A stretch of DNA of 64,000 nucleotides, taken from positions 124,001 to 188,000 of the forward strand of contig DATETJ010000009.1 of assembly GCA_035283685.1 (NCBI GenBank), written 5' to 3'. Source of the stretch: Candidatus Bathyarchaeia archaeon. GTDB lineage: Archaea > Thermoproteota > Bathyarchaeia > Bathyarchaeales > Bathyarchaeaceae. Below the pieces are notes generated by a model. That model saw only the letters and a program-made list of their open reading frames with translations. It was not told the DNA's origin and made no database searches. This document shows positions 44,649 to 53,222 of this stretch, piece after piece. The position numbers and the translations under genes were made by a program. Each line of letters starts with the position of its first letter. The first letter of the stretch is position 1.

Positions 44649-45548
44649 ATGAAGTTCGACGCAGTCGGTTTTGGCGCGTTAAACGTGGACAAACTCTATC
44701 ATGTCAACAAGATTGCCAGAGGAGGCGAAGAAAGCTTTATCCTGCGCATTAGCGAGGCGCCAGGCGGCTCAGCTGCTAACACTATTGTTGGCTTGGCAAG
44801 ACTAGGCGCGAAAACTGGATTCATTGGGAAAATCGCCAGCGACCATGAAGGCGAGCTGCTTCTTCACGACTTTAGAAGCGAGGGCGTCAACGTTGAGGGC
44901 GTAGTAATTGCTGAACATGGACGCAGTGGCACTGTTGAAGCATTCGTTGACAAGAAAGGCGAAAGAGCGCTTTATGTGCATCCCAGCGTCAACGACACAC
45001 TGGAATTCAAAGACGTAGATCTGAAGTACGCTGAACAAACTGAGTTCTTGCACCTAACATCAATGGATAACAAACCCTTTCAAGCCCAGAAAAAACTCGT
45101 CGAAGAACTACTAAACGTGAAAGTAAGCTTCGACCCCGGGGAAATCTACGCAAAAAAGGGGTTGACCAAACTCAGACCTATCATAAAACGAAGTTTAGTT
45201 GTTATGCCGAGCGAAAATGAGTTGAGAATGCTAGCTGAAAAAGACTTCAAAAACGGCGCTGCGGCGCTGCTCAAAGAAGGCGCCAAAATAGTGGCCGTCA
45301 AACTGGGCGAGAAGGGATGCTACGTCACAAACGGCAGCGAAAGCCACTTGATTCCGCCGTTCAAGACCAAGGTTGTCGACACAACGGGTGCTGGAGATGC
45401 CTTTTGCGCAGGCTTCCTCTACGGACTAATCAAGAACAAGGATTTGTACGCATGTGGACGACTCGGAAACTTTGTAGCTTCAAAATGCATAGCTAAAGTG
45501 GGCGCCCGAACAGGACTGCCGCGAGCCTCTGATCTCAGGTGCTTCTAA
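44649..45548 (+). CDS. PfkB-family carbohydrate or nucleoside kinase
   Basis: 299 residues starting immediately after the Ftr stop. N-terminal GALNVDKLYHVNKI and GGSAANTIVGLARLG, a central MPSENELRML and the C-terminal DTTGAGDAFCAGFLYG (anion hole and catalytic Asp) define the ribokinase/PfkB fold. Substrate cannot be read from sequence; ribose or a nucleoside would fit the purine operon. It is convergent with purQ, with a 4-base overlap of stop codons. Confidence 0.9.
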   Translation: MKFDAVGFGALNVDKLYHVNKIARGGEESFILRISEAPGGSAANTIVGLARLGAKTGFIGKIASDHEGELLLHDFRSEGVNVEGVVIAEHGRSGTVEAFVDKKGERALYVHPSVNDTLEFKDVDLKYAEQTEFLHLTSMDNKPFQAQKKLVEELLNVKVSFDPGEIYAKKGLTKLRPIIKRSLVVMPSENELRMLAEKDFKNGAAALLKEGAKIVAVKLGEKGCYVTNGSESHLIPPFKTKVVDTTGAGDAFCAGFLYGLIKNKDLYACGRLGNFVASKCIAKVGARTGLPRASDLRCF

Positions 45549-46363
45549 AGCTTCTTGACCAAGTAGTCGACAACTGACTCGAAGACAAGTCTCCCATCAG
45601 CATACTTGCTAAGTCTGCCGTATCTGGTGCGGTCTGGTTGCTGCCAAGTGAAGTAGGCTCGTTCTGGATGAGGCATTAAGCCGAATATTGTGCCTGTTTG
45701 GTCGCATATCGCTGCTATATCGTGGAAGGAGCCGTTTGGGTTTATTGGGAATCTGCCTTGGGCGGTCTCGCCATCTTCGGTGCAATATTGGAAAACCAGT
45801 TGGTCATTTTCGATGAGTTCATTTAGTTTTTCATTTTGCTTGCTTCTCTCAAACATAAACCGGCCTTCTCCGTGAGCAATTGGAATGTGGATGACTTGCT
45901 CCTTCTTAACTCTCTTAGTGAATATGCACTTGCCTTTGCTTTCATGCTTCAGATGAACCCAGACACAACGATAACCGATCGGTACGTTTGTCGCCAACGC
46001 GGCTTGAGGCAACTCACTTAACCCGTTGAACCCGGGGAGCAAGCCAGCTTCAACTAGAATTTGAAAGCCGTTACAGATGCCAAGAATCGGACGTTCTTCA
46101 TTAACGAACTCCTTTAGGCTGTGCCCAAGCCTTGCTATCACGCTCTTCGCAAGTATGGCGCCTGCCCGAACGTAGTCCCCATAGGAAAAGCCCCCTGGGA
46201 AAACAAGTACGTGATAATCAAGTAGATTGTTTTTTCTGGCAACATCGTTCAGATGAGCAACTTCAGCTCCGACCCCTATATTGATGAAAGCACGTCGAGT
46301 TTCCGCGTCACAGTTGGTTCCGCCAACGCGCAAAATGCACACTCTGATGTCCTTAGGTTTCAT
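45545..46363 (-). CDS. purQ: FGAM synthase glutaminase subunit
   Basis: 272 residues. Class I glutaminase: nucleophile in PILGICNGFQILVEAGLLPG, oxyanion region FPGGFSYGDYVRAGAI, and the His-Glu pair in GLMPHPERAY. Works with PurL and PurS to turn FGAR into FGAM. The N-terminus overlaps the end of purL by 11 bases. Confidence 0.96.
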   Translation of the reverse strand: MKPKDIRVCILRVGGTNCDAETRRAFINIGVGAEVAHLNDVARKNNLLDYHVLVFPGGFSYGDYVRAGAILAKSVIARLGHSLKEFVNEERPILGICNGFQILVEAGLLPGFNGLSELPQAALATNVPIGYRCVWVHLKHESKGKCIFTKRVKKEQVIHIPIAHGEGRFMFERSKQNEKLNELIENDQLVFQYCTEDGETAQGRFPINPNGSFHDIAAICDQTGTIFGLMPHPERAYFTWQQPDRTRYGRLSKYADGRLVFESVVDYLVKKL

Positions 46364-48746
46364 AGGCTACGGCTCCGAAAGCGGTTTTCCAAGCTTTTCT
46401 AAGGGTCGCCAAATCTGTTCCAACTATCATCCTGCTATTCGTGGAGTAGACAGTGAATTTAGATTCTTTCTTGACTCGCCCAATTAACTCGCATGATTTA
46501 CCTTTCATCAGTTCTTCGAAATCCCCTTCGTGGTTTGCATCGACTTCAACCAGAAAGCGACTGTTAGATTCTGAGAACAGGATGAGATCGTTGCGAATCA
46601 AGCTTCTGGGTTTGGGCACGTTTTTCAGGAACAATTCCACGCCGTAGTTGCCTGTGAAAGCCATTTCAGCTGCGGCAATCGCCAGTCCACCTTCCGATAA
46701 ATCGTGGCACGCCCGTATAAAACCCGCGTCAATTGCTTTCACAACTGACTCAACGGCTTGCTTAGCTGTTTTCACATTAACTTGAGGCACCGATTTTCCA
46801 AGAAATCCCCTGAGCCTGTAGTATTCAGAGCCGCCTAGCTCGGGAAGACTACTCCCTATCAAATAGAGTGAGTTGCTGGGCTGTTTCAGATCCATTGTAA
46901 CGGCCTTTCGCACATCTGGAACTATTCCTACAGCCGTGATCAGAAGCGTAGGTGTCACAGAACCAAGAGGCGACTCGTTGTAGAGGCTGTCCTTACCAGA
47001 AATAAACGGTGTCTTAAATCCTAAAGCAATATCATGGCATGCCTGACACGCCTGCACCAAAGAGCCTAGACGATCGGGCTTTTCGGGGTTTCCCCAGGTG
47101 AAGTTGTCAAGCAACGCGATTCTGCGTCCGCCCACAGCTGTGTTGTTCCTAACTGCTTCATCAATATTCGATGCTGCCATCCAATATGCGCTGATTCTGC
47201 CATAGTTTGGGTTGATCCCGCATGAAACAACTATGCCTCTCCAAGAGTTGTCCAATGGCTTGATTACTGCTGCGTCGTTTGGACCAGCATACGTGCCCTG
47301 AAGCGGTTTGATGGCAGTGTTGCCCTTCACTTCGTGGTCATAGCTGCGCACAACTGCCTCTTTGCTGGCAATATTGGGCGCCGACAAAAGCCTCAGAATA
47401 ACATTCCCTACGTCACTTGGCTCTCTGAAAGTTGGTTCACTCTGGAATTCAATGGTTAGGTTAGCCTTCCTTTTTGCTGTAGGCGGTTCAAATAGAAAAT
47501 CTATGTCTATCTCGGCAACTCGTCGGCCTTCATAACTTATGATGAGCACAGGTGACTGCGTAAATCTGCCAATCGGCGCAGCCTCAACGTCCTCACGCTC
47601 AAAGACTGATAAAACTTCTCGGAGATTTCGTGGCGGAATCGCCAACAGCATTCTTTCTTGGGACTCGGAGATGTAGATCTCCCACGGCGCCAAACCTGCA
47701 TACTTCAGTGGAACCTTATCGAGCTCAACAATTGCGCCACAGCCTGCTGCAAGAGCACGTTCGCCAACAGCTGAGGATAAGCCTCCTCCACCAAGGTCTG
47801 TTATTCCTGAACCTAGTCCACGATCGCGGACTTCGAGCACTGCCCTTTTCAACTTCTCCTCTTCAATCGGATTAGCTATCTGGACCGCTGGACGCGAGAT
47901 CTCTTCCGACTTCTCAGTCAACTCAGCTGAGGCAAATGTGACCCCGTGAATGCCATCGCGGCCAGTCTTGCCGCCGACTAACAGAATTATGTCGTTTGGT
48001 TTTATGTTTCGTACATGCTTAGCCTTTGGAAGAATGCCGAAGCAGCCGCAGTATACCACAACATTGCCTGTGTAGCTCTCGTCGAAGTAGATGGCTCCAT
48101 TGACTGTTGGGATGCCCATGTTGTTACTGTATGCGCCTATGCCAGCGACGACACCGCTGTAAACATACTTCGGATGCTTGATTCCATACGGCAGCTTGTC
48201 ATAATCATAGCCCAATGGTCCAAAACCGAGAACGTCAGTGCAAGCTATTGGATCCGCCCAAACGCCCAAGATATCCCTTATGACGCCACCTACACCTGTT
48301 GCTGCCCCGCCGAAAGGTTCGACGGCAGACGGATGGTTGTGTGTTTCAACCTTGGCTGCAACCGCGAATCCCTTGTCAAAGTCAACTATGCCTGCATTGT
48401 CTTCAAAAACCGAGACGCACCAAGGTGGATCGATTTTCTCCGTGACTTTGGCGATGTAGGTTCTGAACAGGCTTTTGATTCTCTTTCGACCTGCAATTAT
48501 TTCGCCTTTGAAGGTTTTGTGGAAGCAATGTTCTGACCAAGTTTGCCCAATAGTCTGCAGCTCGACATCTGTAGGACTTCGCCTTTTCTGAACAAAGTAT
48601 TTCCTGACTTTCTTCATTTCCTCTAAGTTTAGACCGATAGCAAGTTCCCTACTGACCTGGTGCAGTTGTTTTTCGCTAGCGTCTTTCAATGGGATTTCAT
48701 GAAGCGGAAAAGGCAAAGGGCGCTTTTTGTACAAGCTGGTCTTCAT
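46353..48746 (-). CDS. purL: FGAM synthase large subunit
   Basis: 797 residues from the ATG at 48746, which shares a base with the purS stop (TGATG); a TTG one codon earlier is possible. It is small-type PurL without a fused glutaminase. Signature segments are GQTWSEHCFHKTF, KVETHNHPSAVEPFGGAATGVGG (in part), LVGGKTGRDGIHG, DLGGGGLSSAVGE and ISGKDSLYNE. It is the ATP-dependent subunit of the PurLQS complex. Confidence 0.96.
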   Translation of the reverse strand: MKTSLYKKRPLPFPLHEIPLKDASEKQLHQVSRELAIGLNLEEMKKVRKYFVQKRRSPTDVELQTIGQTWSEHCFHKTFKGEIIAGRKRIKSLFRTYIAKVTEKIDPPWCVSVFEDNAGIVDFDKGFAVAAKVETHNHPSAVEPFGGAATGVGGVIRDILGVWADPIACTDVLGFGPLGYDYDKLPYGIKHPKYVYSGVVAGIGAYSNNMGIPTVNGAIYFDESYTGNVVVYCGCFGILPKAKHVRNIKPNDIILLVGGKTGRDGIHGVTFASAELTEKSEEISRPAVQIANPIEEEKLKRAVLEVRDRGLGSGITDLGGGGLSSAVGERALAAGCGAIVELDKVPLKYAGLAPWEIYISESQERMLLAIPPRNLREVLSVFEREDVEAAPIGRFTQSPVLIISYEGRRVAEIDIDFLFEPPTAKRKANLTIEFQSEPTFREPSDVGNVILRLLSAPNIASKEAVVRSYDHEVKGNTAIKPLQGTYAGPNDAAVIKPLDNSWRGIVVSCGINPNYGRISAYWMAASNIDEAVRNNTAVGGRRIALLDNFTWGNPEKPDRLGSLVQACQACHDIALGFKTPFISGKDSLYNESPLGSVTPTLLITAVGIVPDVRKAVTMDLKQPSNSLYLIGSSLPELGGSEYYRLRGFLGKSVPQVNVKTAKQAVESVVKAIDAGFIRACHDLSEGGLAIAAAEMAFTGNYGVELFLKNVPKPRSLIRNDLILFSESNSRFLVEVDANHEGDFEELMKGKSCELIGRVKKESKFTVYSTNSRMIVGTDLATLRKAWKTAFGAVAYET

Positions 48747-48994
48747 CAAGCTTCCTCTATCTCAAAACGATAGCTGTCCTTTACAGGATTTGCCAGCAGT
48801 CGCTTGCACATTTCGTCAACGGTCTTTCTGGCTTCAACTTGGTTTCTAGCCTCGAATACAATCTCATAGACCTTGCTGACGCCAACTCTGGAGACCTTGT
48901 AGTTCAACTCCACCAACGATTGCTTCGTTGTTTCGCCTTCCGGGTCAGAGTGGCCTGGTTTAAGTCTAACCTCAACTCTAGCACGGAATTTCAT
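48746..48994 (-). CDS. purS: FGAM synthase small subunit
   Basis: 82 residues, the usual PurS size. FRARVEVRLKPGHSDPEGETT, ALVEL-type strand (SLVELNY), VSRVGVSKVYEIVFEA and DEMCKRLLANPVKD are typical. It bridges PurL and PurQ and helps channel ammonia. It is translationally coupled to purL. Confidence 0.95.
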   Translation of the reverse strand: MKFRARVEVRLKPGHSDPEGETTKQSLVELNYKVSRVGVSKVYEIVFEARNQVEARKTVDEMCKRLLANPVKDSYRFEIEEA

Positions 48995-49081
48995 ACGGAG
49001 AATCTCATATACAAGTATTTATCAATTTTCATCACATTCCTATGTAAAATTTCACTCAACCTGTCGAAAGACAATCAACGG

Positions 49082-50179
49082 CTATTCTCGAGAAAGATGC
49101 ATTTTCTTTCCTTCATATTTAACGACGATCTTGCCCATTTCTGTAACCGTGCCTATTGATTCGGTCTCAATGCCACCTCTGCACAGCAAATCAACAGCTT
49201 CATCCTTAGCTCCTCTGTCCACGACCACTGCGAAGCCCCAGCCCATGTTGAAGGTCTTGAACATCTCATGGTCCGAAATAGGTTTTCGACGCTTCTCAGA
49301 AACTTGCTGGATAAGGCGGAATATTGGCTGCGACTTGAAGTTGTCGAATTCGAACCCTATACATTTGTTGATGTGCATAAGTTTGTCGAATTTGAGGTAA
49401 GCGTCGCCCGTGATGTGAACCATTGCCTTGATCTCGAGGCTTCCCGCAAGCCTGACCATTGGTTTAACGTAGATCCGTGTTGGCTCGAGAACTTCGTAAA
49501 CAAGTTCTCTGCCCAACCCATCTGGAACGTCGAAGGGTTCGTATGCGCCCCCCCAATGTTTGAACAAAACCTTTCGTGCAAGTGAAATGCCGTTGCTGTG
49601 GATGCCTGAGCTACGCATGCCAATGACTACGTCTCCAGGCTTCAGGTTACTTCCATAAATGATGCTGTGTTTGTGCACCTCGCCGACCGAAGCGAAGACC
49701 ATGTCAAAGCCTTTTCCCTCTGCAATGCCCTTGATGAGGTCAGGAACGTCGCCGATTTCGCCACTTGGCACCACGCACTCTGCTTCTTCAGCACCTCCAA
49801 CTATGCCCTTCATCCATTCTCTGATTAGAGCAGGGTTAGAAACATGAGCGTGAATGTTGTCAGCTAACGCTAGAGGACGCGCACCTGAACGTATGACATC
49901 GTTAACGGCCATGGCTATGCCATCGATGCCGATGGTGTCATATTTGTCAGCGAGTTGAGCTATCAAGACCTTTGTGCCGATTTCTTCGATGACCAAGTCG
50001 AGGTACATGTTGCCGCCAATGGGGAAAATGTTGCCGTACGGGAGCTTGACAATAGGCCCGTATCTGCTGAACCTATACGTCTTACCAAGGGTTTCTAATG
50101 CTTTCTTTGATTTCGTGCGGAGTCTTCGATCCACACCTACCTCGGCATAAGTTAGCGTCTTAGCTGGTTTTTTAGGCAT
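49082..50179 (-). CDS. purM: AIR synthase
   Basis: 365 residues from the ATG at 50179; a GTG at 50191 would add 4. It is of the PurM/PurL ATP-binding fold with YAEVGVDRRLRTKSK, DTIGIDGIAMAVNDVIRSGARPL-type residues, GMRSSGIHSNGISLARK and HITGDAYLKFDKL. Canonical PurM has GDLVAMNVNDIL and GLASSGLHSNGYSL, so the match is clear, although it is more like the divergent archaeal form. It cyclises FGAM to AIR. Confidence 0.92.
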   Translation of the reverse strand: MPKKPAKTLTYAEVGVDRRLRTKSKKALETLGKTYRFSRYGPIVKLPYGNIFPIGGNMYLDLVIEEIGTKVLIAQLADKYDTIGIDGIAMAVNDVIRSGARPLALADNIHAHVSNPALIREWMKGIVGGAEEAECVVPSGEIGDVPDLIKGIAEGKGFDMVFASVGEVHKHSIIYGSNLKPGDVVIGMRSSGIHSNGISLARKVLFKHWGGAYEPFDVPDGLGRELVYEVLEPTRIYVKPMVRLAGSLEIKAMVHITGDAYLKFDKLMHINKCIGFEFDNFKSQPIFRLIQQVSEKRRKPISDHEMFKTFNMGWGFAVVVDRGAKDEAVDLLCRGGIETESIGTVTEMGKIVVKYEGKKMHLSRE

Positions 50180-50195
50180 TGAATTCTTCACTCGT

Positions 50196-51632
50196 TTAAG
50201 TTACGATGAGATGAAGTTTCTTCTCTTTCGATGCCCGCTTGATCTCCAACGCAATTCGGTCGCCCATACTCATTGTCTTGTTATACTTGGCGTTAGCGTA
50301 TTGCGAACCTATGCCCATGTGCACGTTGGTTCCGCCTCCGTGTCTCAAAGCCACATCCTGTGTCACTGGAATGTGCATGAGGGGTTCAGCGCCTTCTGGA
50401 ACATCGTACAACCCGTAATCCATTGCTGTTTTGGCTTCAGAACCCATTGTGACATCAACTTTGACTGACGGATTGTGCTCATACTTTGATATCTTGTCCC
50501 AAGTGATAAGTGTCTGTAGGCACCAAGCACCGATTATGCCTGGTGTCAAATGCTTCTTCATTGCCAATAAGTAGGCATCGGCATATCGATGCATGTCCTT
50601 CAGCAACGATTCACGCAGACTCATGACAAGGTGAGCTGAAACTTCGAATGAAGGTACTCGTTTGATTTTCGCCTGTACATCCATAGGCAAACGTTTGACG
50701 CCGTCCAGAATTGTTTCACGCCGCTCATCTATGGATAGAAACTGATTTGCCAGGCAAGTTCTAGCCTCTTCTAAACTGGTTTTGTGGAGTTTGGCGTACC
50801 ATTTGTCAACGTCTCCCCAGTCCTCTTGGGCGTCAAGAGGTGAAAAGAAGAAGTTGAAGTTGGCGTGTGGTCCTAACACGATTTGTTCGATGCGCGCGCG
50901 TTCCAAGCACTCCTTGTTCAAGTTGCCGATCTGCATTTCCCTTTCGACCTTAGCTTCCAAATCGTTGGAATCCGCCGCGAAGATGAATTCGCGCTCAAAG
51001 GATCGGTGCGCATGTTCCGCCTTTAGCAGAATGGGGTCTTCGATGGCTTCTTTGAAGCGTATCCCAGTTTTGTGCACCTCGAATTTGTAGGATTTCGGAT
51101 AAGGTATGTGGGCTTTTTCCGCGAACCAGTAATAGTCCTTTTCGATTTCGCCTCGATTCTCCACCTTCAAAGCCAATCTTGAACCAAGGATTGGAACAGG
51201 GTAATCATTTTCGATGTCACTGCAATATTCGTCTCCGCCCACGTAGACCGAGAAAGCCCTGTTGGGGATTTGCATGCACTCCAATTCGACAAGCTCGTCT
51301 GTGTACTTCAGTATGTCTTTATATTCGTTCAGAATCAGGATGACGCTTCGCCATTTCTTATCAGTTTTCTTGATGTCTGATGGATCATCGGTTACGACAA
51401 GGTCGCTTCGCACCTGAGCCGGCAGGTCTTCTACAGGTTTGCCTGACTCGCCAACCATTGGATTTTGAAGATAGATGCGCGCCCTTCCACGAGTGGTGTA
51501 AATTATGCTTCTCAAGCCGTAGTTTCTTTGCCCTTGCCACGCATCCAAGGCTGAATGAGAACCAAGATTAAGTCCAATCGGTTCCTTGTATGATCGTGCT
51601 ATTTCTTGCATTTCTTCTCTTGCTATGACCAT
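50196..51632 (-). CDS. purP: PurP-like ATP-grasp ligase (FAICAR synthetase family)
   Basis: 478 residues, about 100 longer than the best-known PurP proteins (about 360). Family features are IGLNLGSHSALDAWQGQRNYG, VGGDEYCSDIENDYPVPILG, the ATP-grasp segments DPILLKAEHAHRSFEREFIF and VLGPHANFNFFFSP, and the C-terminal RHGGGTNVHMGIGSQYAN followed by MSMGDRIALEIK. PurP uses formate and ATP to formylate AICAR in archaea. It ends 16 bases before purM. The extra length may mean a paralogue with another role. Confidence 0.85.
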   Translation of the reverse strand: MVIAREEMQEIARSYKEPIGLNLGSHSALDAWQGQRNYGLRSIIYTTRGRARIYLQNPMVGESGKPVEDLPAQVRSDLVVTDDPSDIKKTDKKWRSVILILNEYKDILKYTDELVELECMQIPNRAFSVYVGGDEYCSDIENDYPVPILGSRLALKVENRGEIEKDYYWFAEKAHIPYPKSYKFEVHKTGIRFKEAIEDPILLKAEHAHRSFEREFIFAADSNDLEAKVEREMQIGNLNKECLERARIEQIVLGPHANFNFFFSPLDAQEDWGDVDKWYAKLHKTSLEEARTCLANQFLSIDERRETILDGVKRLPMDVQAKIKRVPSFEVSAHLVMSLRESLLKDMHRYADAYLLAMKKHLTPGIIGAWCLQTLITWDKISKYEHNPSVKVDVTMGSEAKTAMDYGLYDVPEGAEPLMHIPVTQDVALRHGGGTNVHMGIGSQYANAKYNKTMSMGDRIALEIKRASKEKKLHLIVT

Positions 51633-51643
51633 TTAAATCACGC

Positions 51644-51679
51644 CTCTGTAAACAGAGAAAACCGCATATAACGGTTTTC
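51644..51679 (-). promoter_or_regulatory. Two adjacent inverted repeats and TATA box ahead of purP
   Basis: GAAAACCG (51657-51664) and CGGTTTTC (51672-51679) are a perfect 8-bp inverted repeat whose 7-base spacer contains the minus-strand TATA-like ttatatg. Next to it CTCTG (51644-51648) and CAGAG (51653-51657) form a second 5-bp repeat near the predicted transcription start. The ATG is at 51632. A repressor bound here would cover TATA and start site. Confidence 0.5.
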
Positions 51680-51736
51680 GTTAGAGTGTTTGAACGAATA
51701 TTAACAGTTTTAGTGTCTATATCTTGTCTAAAAAAT

Positions 51737-52570
51737 CTAGAAATCTCTACCTGTCAAAAGCTCATACGCTTCAATGTATTTCTTTGAGGTCTCAAGGATC
51801 ACGTGTTCAGGCAAATCTGGGGCAGGCGGCTGCTTATTCCAACCTACACTAACCAAGTAGTCGCGGACACACTGTTTATCATAGCTAAACTGATCCTGCC
51901 CGACTCGGTGTTTTTCCTTAGACCAGAATCTGCTCGAGTCGGGTGTTATGCACTCGTCTATGAGCATCAGTTCATTATTGGAGAAGCCGAATTCGAATTT
52001 TGTGTCGGCGATTATTATGCCGTGTGTCTCTGCCGTATCTGAGGCTCTTTCATAGATTCTTAAGCTTACTTCCTCGACTTCGGTAGCCAAGGATTTGCCG
52101 ATTTGCTTTGAAACGTCTTCTCGTGACAGCTCGGTGTCGTGACCTGTGTCGGCTTTGGTTGTGGGCGTCAAAATTGGGCTCTTGAGTTTCTCCGCTTTTT
52201 CCAAGCCTTTTGGTAACGACGTCGACTTGCCTTGCTTGTAGCTTTCCCATAATGAGCCGTAGAGATAGCCTCTGACAACAAATTCGACTTTGATGGGTTT
52301 TGACTTCTTAACAAGAACTGAGCGGGGATCAACTACATCGATGACGTGGTTGGCAACTATATCTGCAGTCTGATTGAACCAATAGTTTGATATTCGGTTC
52401 AGGGCTTCGCCTTTAAATGGAATACCGTTTGGCAGTACAACGTCAAATGCTGAGATTCTGTCTGTTGACACAATGAGCAGCTTATCGCCTAGGTCGTAGA
52501 CGTCTCGCACTTTACCCCTCTTAAATAAGGGAAGTGGAAGACTTGTTTCCATCACAACTTCAGTTTGCAT
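51737..52570 (-). CDS. purC: SAICAR synthase
   Basis: 277 residues. Motifs are FKRGKVRDVYDLGDKLLIVSTDRIS-type N-terminus, AFDVVLPNGIPFKGEALNRIS, VRGYLYGSLWESY, ILTPTTKADTGHDTELS, IIIADTKFEFGF and IDECITPDSSRFW. It condenses CAIR with aspartate. The start overlaps the purE stop by 1 base. The 104-base gap to purP contains a separate promoter-like region. Confidence 0.96.
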   Translation of the reverse strand: MQTEVVMETSLPLPLFKRGKVRDVYDLGDKLLIVSTDRISAFDVVLPNGIPFKGEALNRISNYWFNQTADIVANHVIDVVDPRSVLVKKSKPIKVEFVVRGYLYGSLWESYKQGKSTSLPKGLEKAEKLKSPILTPTTKADTGHDTELSREDVSKQIGKSLATEVEEVSLRIYERASDTAETHGIIIADTKFEFGFSNNELMLIDECITPDSSRFWSKEKHRVGQDQFSYDKQCVRDYLVSVGWNKQPPAPDLPEHVILETSKKYIEAYELLTGRDF

Positions 52571-53145
52571 CAGGTGTCCTCTGCGTGCTCCGCATGTTCT
52601 CCGTGTTCTAAGTGATCGATGCGTTCTATGTGTTCGCGTTCCCTTTCATGCTCTTCTTTTTTGAGCAGATCGGCATCAGCTTTTGCCACAACGCTCTTCA
52701 AGGTGTTCATGCAATCGACAACGCGGTTCGTAAGCGAAGGATTAGATAATGCCAAGATTTTCACCGCCAAGAGGGCGGCATTCTCGGGAGATGACACCAA
52801 ACTTACAGCTATGCCTTGGGGCATCATCATCGAAGAGAACATTTTTGGAAGCCCAAGCTTTTCAAGGTCTGGTGGGCAAGCAATAACGGGATATTTGGAA
52901 TTGCCTGCGACAACGCCTGAAAGCGCGTCTGACAAACCAGCCATTGTGATATAGACAATATTGTCCTCGGATTGTTCGAAACCCTTTAGATCACTAAGCA
53001 GTTTGTCGGTGTGCCTGTGTGCAGAATTGATCCTGAATATGCATTTGACTGGGAAGCGGGACTCGCGTAGAAAATCCTTGACTCGATGAGCAAACGCCAA
53101 GTCACTTATGGAGCCTAGAAGAACTACAATTTTCCCTTCTGCCAT
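52570..53145 (-). CDS. purE: AIR carboxylase, class II PurE-like
   Basis: 191 residues from the ATG at 53145 (AGGCGGA upstream). N-terminal VVLLGSISDLAFAHRVKDFL and NSAHRHTDKL are PurE-like. The loop ITMAGLSDALSGVVAGNS followed by VIACPP, and FSSMMMPQGIAVSLV then PENAALLAVKILAL, match class II PurE (AIR carboxylase that uses CO2 directly) rather than the AGGAAHLPG loop of class I mutases. The last 28 residues are an unusual Glu/His/Arg-rich tail. No purK is present in the window, consistent with class II. Confidence 0.88.
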   Translation of the reverse strand: MAEGKIVVLLGSISDLAFAHRVKDFLRESRFPVKCIFRINSAHRHTDKLLSDLKGFEQSEDNIVYITMAGLSDALSGVVAGNSKYPVIACPPDLEKLGLPKMFSSMMMPQGIAVSLVSSPENAALLAVKILALSNPSLTNRVVDCMNTLKSVVAKADADLLKKEEHEREREHIERIDHLEHGEHAEHAEDT

Positions 53146-53222
53146 TTTCAATCCGCCTATTGTTTGACAGTTCGATTATAAAATCATAATGGTAATAACG
53201 AAAGAACTGTGATGCCAAATGC

